49,767 nt of DNA from Bacteroidales bacterium (GCA_023251515.1 JAHEYQ010000037.1:1-49767); one strand, 5' to 3'. Counted from the first letter of the stretch, positions 1-8,318 are shown. The notes: generated by a model from the letters alone, not told the origin. Numbers and translations: made by a program.

Positions 1-54
1 CTCATTTACTACTGCTTTTTTAAAAGCTACTGAAAAATACTTTCTTTCTTCCAT
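1..54 (-). CDS. Transposase OrfA-like protein, N-terminal fragment (runs off window)
   Basis: An ATG at 54-52 on the minus strand opens a frame of 18 codons to the window edge, reading MEERKYFSVAFKKAVVNE. The pattern of a short basic start followed by F-x-x-x-F-K-K-x-V-V-x-E is the opening of the helix-turn-helix OrfA proteins that bind IS3-type ends. The gene continues outside the window. The nearby inverted repeat supports a mobile-element reading, but 18 residues cannot prove the family. Confidence 0.5.
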   Translation of the reverse strand, partial: MEERKYFSVAFKKAVVNE

Positions 55-112
55 TTTAGTCCTATTTTAAGTTGACATTTATTTGATTTTTTTGTCAACC
101 TATGTTAGGACA
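1..112 (-). mobile_element. Terminal part of an insertion sequence, cut by the window edge
   Basis: The start of a transposase-like reading frame (54 to 1, minus strand) sits just inside an imperfect inverted repeat. Read inward from the right end (112 to 93, minus strand) the sequence is TGTCCTAACATAGGTTGACA; 58-77 on the plus strand repeats it with 15 of 20 matches. The perfect core is GTTGACA at 71-77 against TGTCAAC at 93-99. This is what the end of an IS with its terminal repeat would look like, with position 112 as the probable outer end. The other end and any target duplication lie outside the window, so the family (IS3-like is my guess) is unproven. Confidence 0.55.
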
Positions 113-128
113 AGACAACCTCACCCAG

Positions 129-147
129 CCTCTCCTAAAAGGAGAGG
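129..147. repeat. Palindrome CCTCTCC-TAAAA-GGAGAGG
   Basis: Perfect 7-bp arms around a 5-nt loop, preceded by CTCACCCAG. A closely related palindrome (CTTCTCC-AAA-GGAGAGG) lies at 13965-13981 inside an ABC ATPase gene, so this is a dispersed repeat and not a one-off terminator. Confidence 0.7.
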
Positions 148-309
148 AGCTATGGAAGTGCTTCGTTGCTATATTTAAAGTTATTTAGTAACTGGTTACT
201 GGGCTTGTCGAAGTATCTCGGTCGTCGGTCTTCAAAAACATTTTACATTATACACTTTACATCTTCAATTTTACATTATGTTGATGCCCTACGGGCAATT
301 TTCTATCGG

Positions 310-392
310 AAATCTGCCAGATTTGTTCTGATATTTATTTCTGCTGAATTACAAATTACTACCAATTAATATGCTTTAAATCTGGCAGATTT
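310..392. repeat. REP/MITE-like element bounded by AAATCTGCCAGATTT palindromes (copy 1)
   Basis: AAATCTGCCAGATTT at 310-324 is a 15-bp palindrome around a central C; its reverse complement AAATCTGGCAGATTT lies at 378-392, 53 nt further on. A second copy with the same two palindromes in the same order and a 52-nt interval lies at 16680-16761, and the inner 30 or so bases before the right palindrome (ending in ATATGCTTT here, ATATGCTAT there) are also similar. Two related copies 16 kb apart mean a dispersed element. Confidence 0.75.
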
Positions 393-464
393 TTGTGAAA
401 CGGGCAATTTTTTATGTTGGAAATCTGCAATTGCAAATCGCAAAACAATTACTTAATTAATCAC

Positions 465-1124
465 TTATTCCTCCAGCGCTTTTTTCAATAGTTTCAAATA
501 TTTTTTTCTGGGAATTTCCTCAGCACCCAATGATATTAAGTGTGGAGTACTTTGTTGGGCATCAATAAAATGTAAACCATTTTTCTTAGCTATTTCTACC
601 AGATGAAAAAGAGCAACTTTTGAAGCATCGCGTTGGGTATAAAACATAGATTCGCCCACAAATATTTTGCCAAGTCCTACACCATACAAGCCTCCAACCA
701 TTTCGCCTTTATAATGGGTTTCTATACAATGTGCATATCCCATTTCATGTAGTTTGGTATAGGCGTCCATCATTTCTTCCGAAATCCAGGTGCCGAGTCC
801 GGTTTCTCCTTTTCTTTTGGCATTTGCACAGTTTTCTAAAACAAGCCTGAAATTCCGGTTTATTTTAACCTCATATTTTTCTGATTTCAGGGTTCTTCTC
901 AAACTATCAGAACATTTAAATTTGTCGGGATACAGGATCAACCTCGGATTAAGCGACCACCATTGTATAGGTTCACCCGGATTATACCACGGGAAAATAC
1001 CGTTTGAATAAGCAAGCAAAAGTCTTTCGGGATTTAAATCGCCACCTATTGCAAGCAAACCATCAGCTTCGGCTAAATCGGGGTGAGGAAAAATAAGTTC
1101 ATCGTTAAGTTCAAAAAGAGGCAT
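465..1124 (-). CDS. aat: Leucyl/phenylalanyl-tRNA--protein transferase
   Basis: The enzyme adds Leu or Phe from its aminoacyl-tRNA to the N-terminus of proteins that start with Lys or Arg, marking them for ClpS/ClpAP degradation in the cytoplasm. At 219 aa it has the usual length. The family's signature G-I-F-P-W-Y followed by P-I-Q-W-W-S-L-N-P-R lies at about residues 42-61, and the C-terminal catalytic half carries G-G-L-Y-G-V and the F-x-G-E-S-M-F run. It starts one base inside the stop of the upstream udk gene (TAATG overlap), so the two are translationally coupled. Nothing looks broken. Confidence 0.97.
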   Translation of the reverse strand: MPLFELNDELIFPHPDLAEADGLLAIGGDLNPERLLLAYSNGIFPWYNPGEPIQWWSLNPRLILYPDKFKCSDSLRRTLKSEKYEVKINRNFRLVLENCANAKRKGETGLGTWISEEMMDAYTKLHEMGYAHCIETHYKGEMVGGLYGVGLGKIFVGESMFYTQRDASKVALFHLVEIAKKNGLHFIDAQQSTPHLISLGAEEIPRKKYLKLLKKALEE

Positions 1125-1735
1125 TACAAATTGAGATTCATCTTTATTCGAGAACTTAAAATATCAATAGCTACCTGATTTTTGCCACCTTGGGGTACAA
1201 TAATGTCGGCATAGCGTTTGGTAGGTTCAATAAATTGCAGGTGCATAGGTTTTACAAATTTATCATAATGTTCGAGCACCTGTTGAAACGAGCGGCCTCT
1301 TTCTTCCAGATCGCGCCAGATGATACGCATCAATCTGTCGTCGCCATCTGCATCTACAAAAACCTTAATATCCATTCTTTCTCTCATACGCGGGTTAGAA
1401 AGTATCAGAATTCCTTCAACAATAATAACTTTTTTAGGTGAAACTGGAATGGTTTCTTTAGAACGGGCACAGGTAAGGTATGAATAAACCGGCATCTGAA
1501 TGTCGTTGCCCTCTTTAAGCTGATCCAGATGTTTTATTAATAAACTGAATTCGATAGAAGAAGGATGGTCGAAATTTATTTTTGCCCGCTCTTCGGCTGA
1601 TTTATGTCCATTATCTTTATAATAAGAATCTTGTGAAATAACAGATACCGAATCTTTTGGCAAACTTTTAATTAATTTTTTAACAACCGTTGTTTTTCCC
1701 GAACCGGAACCTCCGGCTATACCTATGATTAACAT
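1124..1735 (-). CDS. udk: Uridine kinase
   Basis: Phosphorylates uridine and cytidine to UMP and CMP in pyrimidine salvage. The P-loop G-G-S-G-S-G-K-T is at residues 9-16, followed by the family's S-Q-D-S-Y-Y motif near 35-40 and the F-D-H-P substrate loop near 55. The C-terminal R-D-x-x-E-R-G-R lid segment is present near 140. The length (203 aa) is normal. It lies 12 nt downstream of the secreted beta-helix gene and overlaps aat by one base, so it may be read as part of that three-gene minus-strand unit. Confidence 0.97.
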   Translation of the reverse strand: MLIIGIAGGSGSGKTTVVKKLIKSLPKDSVSVISQDSYYKDNGHKSAEERAKINFDHPSSIEFSLLIKHLDQLKEGNDIQMPVYSYLTCARSKETIPVSPKKVIIVEGILILSNPRMRERMDIKVFVDADGDDRLMRIIWRDLEERGRSFQQVLEHYDKFVKPMHLQFIEPTKRYADIIVPQGGKNQVAIDILSSRIKMNLNL

Positions 1736-1747
1736 GCAAATACTTTT

Positions 1748-3397
1748 TTATTGAATAATCAGTTTTTTAATACTATGATAATTTTCAGAGTGTAAAATTA
1801 TGAAATAAATTCCACTTTTCGTAATTTTTGAAATATCAATACTTTGTGTTTCATCAGAATTGAAGTCTTTATGAAAAATAATTTCACCCAATTGATTTGA
1901 TATGACAATTTTACAATCCTCATTTAATATGTCTGAAATAAACCGAAGTTGAAAAAAACCTTTGTTTGGATTCGGGGAAATAATAATTTCGTTAGAATTA
2001 ATAATTTCATGTTTCACCAAATTTCCGGGATAATATTCATAAGCCCCAATATCAAAAGCATTGGAATATGGGCGGGGATAAAAATCGAAATCAAAAACGA
2101 TTCCCATATTTGAAACATCGATACCTGCATCTTTTGCTGGCGAAAATTCTGTAAGTTTAAAATTGTAATTTAAAGTATCAATAAAATTTAGATTGTGCAT
2201 ATCCAAATCAAAATAATTATTAGATAAACTTGCATTTACACCCGGATTTAAATAGATATAACTTTGATTTAATGATGAATAATTTCCAAAAGAACCCGGG
2301 TTAATAATAATATTATTGTAGAACTTATTGTTGTTACTCAAAAGACTATAAAACCGGATTCCATCAGTTTTAGGATTAATAATCGTATTATTAATAAAAT
2401 TAAAAGGCGAACCAGAAATAGTAGTTCTGTCGTCACAAAAAATACCATAAGTTTTTTTGGAAGGATCAGAGGGGAAATAATTTCTACCAGCATTTAATAT
2501 AATATTGTTGAAAATAAGGTTGTTGCCTAATCCAAAAACGCTAATACCATTACCTGAACCATTAGCAATAAAATTATTAAAACACTTTCCGGTAGTACCA
2601 CCTCCAATTTGAATGCCACTGTTTTGTGAATTATACAAATCGCTTCCATAATTTATGATTTTATTTCCATAAATTTCGCAATCTTCGGTAGCACAACCAA
2701 CTTGTATTCCATCCCAATGACAATTTTCCAGATAATTATTATAAATCCTTAGTCCTTTAATTTCGTGAGGATAAAGTGTATCAGAAATACTATCGCAAAC
2801 TGTTGAATAGCCGCTATAAAATGAATGACCAATATACATACCTTCACCACCTATATTATGCAAATAATTGTCGTGAATAATGGTTTGATATTGTGTAAAA
2901 TGACCGAAATTTGTGCTTAAATCACAAAGAGGATCCGATTTTGCAATAATTCCTGCAAACCCGGTATTTGCTATTTCGAAATGATCTATTTCAAAATTTG
3001 TACTTTTCTCACCTATGCTTAATCCATTAGTATAAGCTTTGGTTTCTAATATTTTAAACCCATATTGAACACTATCACTTCCGCTTCCCGTTATTTTGAA
3101 GTATGAACAATTTGATACAAATATCCCAAAAGGATAAGCATTGTTTTTCACAATAACGCTACCTTGGCAATTAATAAAAACAATCTGATTAATCGAATCT
3201 CCATGGAAATTAGCAATTTTGATAAATTCTCTGTTTCCTGCTTCAAAGCATATTGTATCACCGGGCTGAATATTATAATTATTAGCATCTACCACTGATT
3301 GTGATAGAGGAATGGTGATATTACAATTGCAATTTTGTGAAAATAATTGATTTGCAATTATTAAAAGCATAAAAGTAAGAAATATTATTTTTTTCAA
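1748..3397 (-). CDS. Secreted right-handed beta-helix protein with type IX secretion sorting domain
   Basis: The first 20 or so residues are a signal peptide (basic start, hydrophobic core, then L-F-S-Q). Residues of about 45-450 are rich in short Asn/Gly-containing strands typical of a parallel beta-helix (repeated Y-N-N-x-I/F and G-I-x-I/V units). The last 80 residues begin with S-P-N-P-N-K-G and end in K-K-L-I-I-Q, the usual layout of a Por secretion-system (type IX) C-terminal sorting domain, so the protein should be exported and attached to the cell surface or released. Enzymatic activity, for example polysaccharide lyase, cannot be decided; no catalytic triad stands out. It heads the minus-strand set with udk and aat. 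Confidence 0.88.
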   Translation of the reverse strand: MKKIIFLTFMLLIIANQLFSQNCNCNITIPLSQSVVDANNYNIQPGDTICFEAGNREFIKIANFHGDSINQIVFINCQGSVIVKNNAYPFGIFVSNCSYFKITGSGSDSVQYGFKILETKAYTNGLSIGEKSTNFEIDHFEIANTGFAGIIAKSDPLCDLSTNFGHFTQYQTIIHDNYLHNIGGEGMYIGHSFYSGYSTVCDSISDTLYPHEIKGLRIYNNYLENCHWDGIQVGCATEDCEIYGNKIINYGSDLYNSQNSGIQIGGGTTGKCFNNFIANGSGNGISVFGLGNNLIFNNIILNAGRNYFPSDPSKKTYGIFCDDRTTISGSPFNFINNTIINPKTDGIRFYSLLSNNNKFYNNIIINPGSFGNYSSLNQSYIYLNPGVNASLSNNYFDLDMHNLNFIDTLNYNFKLTEFSPAKDAGIDVSNMGIVFDFDFYPRPYSNAFDIGAYEYYPGNLVKHEIINSNEIIISPNPNKGFFQLRFISDILNEDCKIVISNQLGEIIFHKDFNSDETQSIDISKITKSGIYFIILHSENYHSIKKLIIQ

Positions 3398-3417
3398 ATT
3401 GAATAAATATTAATATT

Positions 3418-3446
3418 CAAAGGTACAAAAAAAAAGCTTGTTACAA
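3418..3446 (-). promoter_or_regulatory. Probable promoter of the beta-helix gene
   Basis: Read on the minus strand, TACCTTTG (3425-3418) matches the Bacteroidota -7 consensus TAnnTTTG, with TTG (3446-3444) 18 nt upstream as a -33 element. It is 21 nt from the start codon. It overlaps the terminator hairpin of the preceding decarboxylase operon. Confidence 0.6.
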
Positions 3447-3465
3447 TAAATGCAACAAGCTTTTT
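3427..3465 (-). terminator. Rho-independent terminator of the decarboxylase operon
   Basis: Perfect 12-bp stem AAAAAGCTTGTT (3431-3442) / AACAAGCTTTTT (3454-3465) with an 11-nt loop. On the minus strand it is followed by an uninterrupted run of T (complement of the A-run 3427-3435), directly after the oadB stop at 3503. Confidence 0.85.
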
Positions 3466-3502
3466 AATGATGTGTGTGATTTTCTGATTAAATATAAATA
3501 TT

Positions 3503-4663
3503 TTAGTACAAGAAGCTAAGTAAAACCCCTGCAGCAACCGCACTTCCGATAACGCCTGCAACGTTTGGTCCCATTGCATGCATCAGTAAGTGATTGGTTT
3601 TGTCGTATTCCAAGCCAATAACCTGAGAAACACGTGCACTGTCGGGTACAGCCGAAACACCAGCATTACCGATAAGCGGATTCATTTTATTGCCTTCTTT
3701 CAGGAATAAGTTGATGATTTTTACAAACATAACTCCACCAAATGTAGCAATAACAAATGAAGCTGCACCTAAAGCAAAAATACCTACCGATTTTGGTGTA
3801 AGGAAAGTTGTTGCTTGAGTAGAAGCACCAACAGTTAATCCAATTAAAATGGTAACGATATCAATCATAGGTCCTTTTGCGGTATCAGCCAAACGTTTAG
3901 TTACAGTACTTTCTTTTAATAAATTACCAAAGAAAAGCATACCTAATAAAGGCATACCCGAAGGCACAATAAAAGTAGTAAGCATCAGCCCGACTATAGG
4001 GAAGAGTATTTTTTCCAGTTTAGAAACCTGACGTGGTGGTTTCATGCGGATAACTCTTTCTTTTTTAGTTGTAAGTAAACGCATTACCGGAGGCTGAATT
4101 ACAGGAACCAGAGCCATGTAAGAATAAGCCGAAACAGCAATAGCACCCATTAACTCTGGGGCTAATTTAGATGATAAAAAGATAGCCGTAGGACCATCAG
4201 CACCACCAATAATACCGATTGCTCCGGCTTCAGAAGGTGTAAAACCCAAAGCTAAAGCAGCGGCATAAGCTCCAAAAATACCCAATTGGGCAGCGGCACC
4301 TATCAACATAAGCTTAGGATTTGAAATTAATGCTGAAAAATCAGTCATTGCACCAATTCCCAAGAAAATCAACGGTGGATAAATCCCTTGCATTACCCCA
4401 AAATAAAGGTAATTCAAGACACTTCCTTTTTCATAAATTCCAATTTGCAATCCGGGATAAAAAGGAACATTTCCAACAAGAATACCAAACCCAATAGGAA
4501 CAAGCAACATAGGTTCATAATCTTTGGCTATAGCCAGATAAATAAAACCCAGCCCGATTAAAATCATTATTACATGCCCTAAAGTGAAATTTGCAAATGC
4601 AGTATATTGAAAAAACTGCATCATGTGGTCAGTTAAAAAACTGACAAATCCATGATTCTCCAT
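3503..4663 (-). CDS. oadB: Na+-translocating decarboxylase beta subunit (methylmalonyl-CoA decarboxylase type)
   Basis: Integral membrane subunit that decarboxylates the carboxybiotin carrier and couples this to Na+ export. Two family landmarks are present: G-G-A-D-G-P-T at residues 153-159 (the Asp is the Na+/proton-relay residue in studied OadB proteins) and N-P-L-I-G-N-A-G-V-S-A-V-P-D-S-A-R at 328-344. The protein (386 aa) is almost wholly hydrophobic with many membrane segments. It is last in the operon after the biotin carrier, 3 nt away. Sequence alone does not separate OadB, GcdB and MmdB; the epimerase in the operon points to methylmalonyl-CoA. Confidence 0.95.
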   Translation of the reverse strand: MENHGFVSFLTDHMMQFFQYTAFANFTLGHVIMILIGLGFIYLAIAKDYEPMLLVPIGFGILVGNVPFYPGLQIGIYEKGSVLNYLYFGVMQGIYPPLIFLGIGAMTDFSALISNPKLMLIGAAAQLGIFGAYAAALALGFTPSEAGAIGIIGGADGPTAIFLSSKLAPELMGAIAVSAYSYMALVPVIQPPVMRLLTTKKERVIRMKPPRQVSKLEKILFPIVGLMLTTFIVPSGMPLLGMLFFGNLLKESTVTKRLADTAKGPMIDIVTILIGLTVGASTQATTFLTPKSVGIFALGAASFVIATFGGVMFVKIINLFLKEGNKMNPLIGNAGVSAVPDSARVSQVIGLEYDKTNHLLMHAMGPNVAGVIGSAVAAGVLLSFLY

Positions 4664-4666
4664 ATA

Positions 4667-5110
4667 TTAAGCTCCTATCACTATTAAAATATCACCTTCC
4701 ATTACATTATCACCTTTGGCAACTTTTAAAGAAACAACAGTTCCATCTTTGTCAGAATCAATGTTATTTTCCATTTTCATAGCTTCAAGTGTTAATAATT
4801 TTTGTCCGATTTTTACGGTATCACCTTCCTTTACGTGCAAATCGAGAACAACACCCGGAAGTGGAGATTTGATATTTCCACCACCTTTTGGTGCAGCAGG
4901 ACTGCTTGTTTTTGCTACTGATGGATGCGAATCTGTTGATGGAATTGATACAGATCTCATCAGTTTTGGTGTTTTTGATTGTTTTATTTCTCGGTCTAAT
5001 GCAACTTCATAAGGAGTACCATTAACTTCTATTTGTGCAATATTATCTTCAATACCGTTAATATCAACTTCGTATTGATTGCCATTTATTGTGAATTTGA
5101 ATTTTTTCAT
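4667..5110 (-). CDS. mmdC: Biotin carboxyl carrier subunit of the decarboxylase
   Basis: Carries the carboxyl group on biotin from the carboxyltransferase to the membrane beta subunit. The C-terminal biotinyl domain (about residues 78-147) contains E-A-M-K-M-E-N at 109-115, with Lys112 as the biotinylated residue. A Pro/Ala/Ser/Lys-rich linker (about 44-77) joins it to an N-terminal beta-rich segment (1-43). The length of 147 aa is typical. It sits between the gamma-like subunit and the beta subunit. Confidence 0.95.
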   Translation of the reverse strand: MKKFKFTINGNQYEVDINGIEDNIAQIEVNGTPYEVALDREIKQSKTPKLMRSVSIPSTDSHPSVAKTSSPAAPKGGGNIKSPLPGVVLDLHVKEGDTVKIGQKLLTLEAMKMENNIDSDKDGTVVSLKVAKGDNVMEGDILIVIGA

Positions 5111-5136
5111 TGTAATTTTATTTTCTAAATAAAGAA

Positions 5137-6090
5137 CTAATTTTTGTTGTATTGACGTAAACCATAAATTTTAGAACTCCATGGAGAATAGTTTCTTGTT
5201 ACTTTTTCCATAGTAATAACAGTGTTTTCTTCGTCATGTAACTGAGATTGATACATATGTATTGCCATTGCTATTGCTGCATATACATCACCAGGAGCAT
5301 CCGCACTGATTTTAGCAGCTTCTTCAATCTTCCCTTTCTTTAATAAAGCATTCTTCTTGCTTTCTGATGTATTTAGTTTTCCAATGGTTCTAAATACCAA
5401 ATAAAGAAAAATTAATGCAATAAAAACGACACTCATTGCTATCATTGTCATTCCAATTCCAGTTGGATCAAGTATAATAAATGCATCTGCAGCTTTATCC
5501 TTTTCGTAAGTTAAAGTCTTGACATTTATTTCGGTAATATTCTCTATACCTTTCGAATAGTCCATTACATCAATTTTATAACCTAAAGAATAAAAATGTG
5601 ATATATAAACTTTTCTGCTGGCTTCATCAAATTTAATTCCACTTACATTGGGTGCAACTGAAAATGCTTTAATAAACTCGCCATTGGTATTAAAAAATAC
5701 AACTTTTCCGCTATCAACAGCTATTTCATTTTGTAAAGTAACTCCCAAAATATTTTCGCTTAATGCTACTGACATAGGGTGTTTACCATAAGATGAAAGG
5801 TCTATTTTGTTGATAAACTTTATAGAGTCTTTATCAGAATAATCAATAATATCCAATGAAATATTATTGGTATTGATTACGTAGAATACATTATTTTTTT
5901 CATCGTAAACCAAATTTTGTGGCAATATCGCATTACTTCCTTGTTTTATAAGTGTTTGTGTAATGTTTTGTTCGATAGTTACAACAGAATCTTTCTTTGG
6001 CGTGAATTTTTCACCTTCTGCATATGTTTTTGTAAACAAAATGCTTAAAAGTATTGCGATAAAAACCGGATACAATTTACTTTTATTCAT
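5137..6090 (-). CDS. OadG-type gamma/delta subunit with an extra N-terminal propeller-like domain
   Basis: Gamma subunits anchor and assemble the decarboxylase. Here the OadG-like part is the C-terminal third: one membrane helix at about 211-236 (starting G-I-G-M-T-M) and a conserved tail with S-P-W-S-S-K-I-Y-G-L-R at 302-312. In front is a signal peptide (1-24) and about 150 residues that resemble blades of choice-of-anchor-I / DING-type beta-propellers: Y-D-x-x-x-N-x-F-Y-V-I-N, then I-D-L-S-S-Y-G, then G-K-V-V-F-F-N-x-x-G-E-F-I-K. These would lie in the periplasm. Ordinary gamma chains are about 80-120 aa, so 317 aa is long. The OadG role is firm by position; the domain's job is unknown. 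Confidence 0.85.
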   Translation of the reverse strand: MNKSKLYPVFIAILLSILFTKTYAEGEKFTPKKDSVVTIEQNITQTLIKQGSNAILPQNLVYDEKNNVFYVINTNNISLDIIDYSDKDSIKFINKIDLSSYGKHPMSVALSENILGVTLQNEIAVDSGKVVFFNTNGEFIKAFSVAPNVSGIKFDEASRKVYISHFYSLGYKIDVMDYSKGIENITEINVKTLTYEKDKAADAFIILDPTGIGMTMIAMSVVFIALIFLYLVFRTIGKLNTSESKKNALLKKGKIEEAAKISADAPGDVYAAIAMAIHMYQSQLHDEENTVITMEKVTRNYSPWSSKIYGLRQYNKN

Positions 6091-6124
6091 TATAATATAA
6101 TTATTTAAGATTAATGTATCAGGA

Positions 6125-7684
6125 TTATAATGGTAAATTATCGTGTTTTTTAGGTGGATTCACATCCTTTTTGGTTGACAAAGATTGTAATGCACGAATT
6201 ACTCTGAAACGGGTATTGCGTGGTTCGATTACATCATCTATATAACCATATTTAGCTGCATTGTATGGATTTGCAAATTTATCTTTGTATTCCTGTTCAC
6301 TTTTTTTGATAAACTCTTCTTTGGCAGCCTGATCTTCAATTGCAGCAATTTGTTTTGATTGTAAAACTTCGATTGCACCCTTTGGACCCATAACTGCGAT
6401 TTCTGCTGTAGGCCATGCATAATTAATATCCCCACGTAAGTGCTTAGAACTCATTACATCATAAGCTCCGCCATAAGCTTTTCTTAAAATAACCGTAATT
6501 TTTGGAACCGTAGCCTCACCATATGCATAAAGTAATTTTGCTCCGTTGGTAATAATACCACCATATTCCTGAGCTGTGCCGGGTAAAAATCCGGGAACAT
6601 CAACCAAAGTTAAAATCGGAATGTTGAAAGCATCGCAGAATCTAACAAATCTACCAGCTTTGCGACTTGCATTAATGTCAAGTACACCTGCCAGATAGTT
6701 AGGCTGATTGGCCACAATACCAACAGAAATGCCATTAAAACGAGCATAACCGATAACAATATTGGGTGCAAAATTGCGATGAACTTCCACAAATTCATTA
6801 TAATCGGCAATCGAATGAATCACGTCTTTTACATCATATGGCTTGTTAGGATTTTCAGGAATAATATAATTTAAAGAATCTTCCAAACGATTGATAGGAT
6901 CATCACATGGAGCCAAAGGAGCTTCTTCCAGATTGTTTTGAGGTAGGTAACTCAATAATTTACGAATCATCATTAATCCTTCTTGTTCGTCGTCCAATAC
7001 AAAATGGGTAACACCCGATTTAGAACCATGAACAACAGCGCCACCTAATTCTTCATCTGTAACTACTTCACCAGTAACAGTTTTAACTACTTTAGGCCCA
7101 GTTACAAACATATAACTGTTTTTCTTGGTCATAAAGATAAAATCTGTTAATGCCGGAGAATAAACAGCACCACCGGCACAAGGTCCGAAAATTGCAGATA
7201 TCTGAGGAATAACACCTGAAGCCATAATATTGCGTTGGAAAATTTCGGCATAGCCACCCAAACTTTTTACACCTTCCTGAATACGTGCACCACCACTATC
7301 ATTAATACCAATAACAGGAGCGCCCATTTTCATGGCTTTGTCAAGTAATTTGCAGATTTTCTGAGCGTAAGCTTCTGATAAAGAACCTCCAAATACTGTA
7401 AAATCCTGAGAAAAAACATAAACTAATCTTCCGTCAATAGTTCCGTAACCGGTAACAACACCATCAGACATATAGCTTTCTTTTTCAAGACCGAAATCAT
7501 GACAGTTGTGTGTTACAAACATATCAAATTCCTCGAAACTACCTTCATCAAGAAGTAAATCAATACGTTCTCTTGCAGTTAATTTTCCCTTTTTGTGTTG
7601 AGAATCAATACGCTTTTGACCTCCTCCTAATTTTGCCAACTCTCTTTTATCAAGTAGTTCCTTGATTTTATCCTCAATTGCCAT
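6125..7684 (-). CDS. mmdA: Methylmalonyl-CoA decarboxylase alpha subunit (biotin-dependent carboxyltransferase)
   Basis: Transfers the carboxyl group from (S)-methylmalonyl-CoA to biotin, giving propionyl-CoA. The acyl-CoA carboxyltransferase fold is complete at 519 aa: G-G-A-R-I-Q-E-G at 131-138 and [12 protein letters not shown] at 167-178 form the first oxyanion region, and [12 protein letters not shown] followed by K-A-Y-G-G-A-Y forms the second. Propionyl-CoA carboxylase beta subunits are close relatives, but the neighbouring Na+-pump beta and gamma subunits and epimerase, and the lack of a biotin carboxylase gene, favour the decarboxylase. Confidence 0.95.
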   Translation of the reverse strand: MAIEDKIKELLDKRELAKLGGGQKRIDSQHKKGKLTARERIDLLLDEGSFEEFDMFVTHNCHDFGLEKESYMSDGVVTGYGTIDGRLVYVFSQDFTVFGGSLSEAYAQKICKLLDKAMKMGAPVIGINDSGGARIQEGVKSLGGYAEIFQRNIMASGVIPQISAIFGPCAGGAVYSPALTDFIFMTKKNSYMFVTGPKVVKTVTGEVVTDEELGGAVVHGSKSGVTHFVLDDEQEGLMMIRKLLSYLPQNNLEEAPLAPCDDPINRLEDSLNYIIPENPNKPYDVKDVIHSIADYNEFVEVHRNFAPNIVIGYARFNGISVGIVANQPNYLAGVLDINASRKAGRFVRFCDAFNIPILTLVDVPGFLPGTAQEYGGIITNGAKLLYAYGEATVPKITVILRKAYGGAYDVMSSKHLRGDINYAWPTAEIAVMGPKGAIEVLQSKQIAAIEDQAAKEEFIKKSEQEYKDKFANPYNAAKYGYIDDVIEPRNTRFRVIRALQSLSTKKDVNPPKKHDNLPL

Positions 7685-7713
7685 TTTTTTTTATTTAAGA
7701 TGTGTGTATTTAT

Positions 7714-8124
7714 TTATTTGTTTTTATTTTCGCATAATTCAGTTAATACTCCAAAAGTTGATTTTGGATGTAAAAATGCAATATCCAGTCCTTCAGCACC
7801 TTTGCGTGGAGCTTTATCAATTAATTGAATTCCTTTTGCTTCTGTTTCAATTAAAGAGTTTTCAATATTGTTTACTGCAAATGCCAAATGATGAATGCCT
7901 TCACCCTTTTTTTCGATAAATTTTCCAATCGGTCCTTCAGGATCTGTTGATTCTAACAACTCAATCTTGGTTTGGCCTACCAAAAAAAAAGCAGTTTTTA
8001 CTTTTTGGTCTTTTACTTCTTCTACAGCGTAACATTCCAATCCTAAAACGTTTTCGTAATATTTAATGCTTTCTTCGAGGTTTTTTACTGCAATGCCAAT
8101 GTGCTCAATATGTGATGGTTTCAT
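7714..8124 (-). CDS. mce: Methylmalonyl-CoA epimerase
   Basis: Interconverts the R and S forms of methylmalonyl-CoA, linking methylmalonyl-CoA mutase to the decarboxylase. It is a glyoxalase/VOC-fold protein of normal length (136 aa). The metal-binding His of H-I-G-I-A-V is at residue 9, the second in G-E-G-I-H-H-L-A-F near 75, and the Glu in L-T-E-L-C-E near the end. It heads the operon mce-mmdA-gamma-biotin carrier-beta, 29 nt before mmdA, and has a readable promoter and a palindrome upstream. Confidence 0.95.
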   Translation of the reverse strand: MKPSHIEHIGIAVKNLEESIKYYENVLGLECYAVEEVKDQKVKTAFFLVGQTKIELLESTDPEGPIGKFIEKKGEGIHHLAFAVNNIENSLIETEAKGIQLIDKAPRKGAEGLDIAFLHPKSTFGVLTELCENKNK

Positions 8125-8150
8125 GTTTTTGTTGTTTTTTTATGAACAAT

Positions 8151-8164
8151 GTGAAATTTTTCAC
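8151..8164. promoter_or_regulatory. Palindrome GTGAAATTTTTCAC at the start of the mce operon
   Basis: Perfect 6-bp arms (GTGAAA / TTTCAC) with a 2-nt centre, placed just downstream of the probable -7 element and 27 nt before the mce start codon. This position suits a repressor site covering the transcription start. No regulator gene lies next to it, so the binder is unknown. Confidence 0.45.
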
Positions 8165-8193
8165 AAAAGTAATTCATTTTTTCAATCTCCAAA
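8164..8193 (-). promoter_or_regulatory. Probable promoter of the decarboxylase operon
   Basis: On the minus strand TACTTTTG (8171-8164) fits TAnnTTTG, and TTTG (8193-8190) lies 18 nt upstream, one short of the usual 19. The element is 40 nt from the mce start. Confidence 0.6.
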
Positions 8194-8310
8194 AATTTTT
8201 TTTAATAATTTTTGTAAGCTAAATGTCAGATTATAATCTATATATAAATTTCTGTTATTTAGAATTAATAAAAATTTGATTTATTTTTACGATGGTATCA
8301 AATATTGAAA

Positions 8311-8318
8311 TATATTTG
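8311..8318 (+). promoter_or_regulatory. Probable -7 element for the ferredoxin gene
   Basis: TATATTTG fits TAnnTTTG and is 37 nt before the ferredoxin start. I find no clear TTTG at the right distance upstream. Confidence 0.45.

Larger units (their letters stand above)
113..464. other. Gene-free stretch made of small palindromic and direct repeats
   Basis: I see no convincing gene here; a 67-codon frame at 166-369 lies across the repeats and resembles nothing. The stretch holds a CCTCTCC/GGAGAGG palindrome (129-147), a GCCC-TAC-GGGC palindrome (about 287-297), two opposed copies of a 15-bp palindrome (310-324 and 378-392), and a direct repeat of about 26 bp beginning CGGGCAATTTT (292-317 and 401-428). 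It looks like accumulated short repeats between an IS end and the aat gene. Confidence 0.7.

Noticed and set aside
166..369. 67-codon plus-strand frame before aat
   Set aside because: It lies across palindromic and direct repeats, has no recognisable protein pattern, and its neighbours read the other way.
6125..7684. Propionyl-CoA carboxylase beta subunit
   Set aside because: No biotin carboxylase gene is present, while Na+-pump beta and gamma subunits are adjacent, so the decarboxylase direction is favoured.
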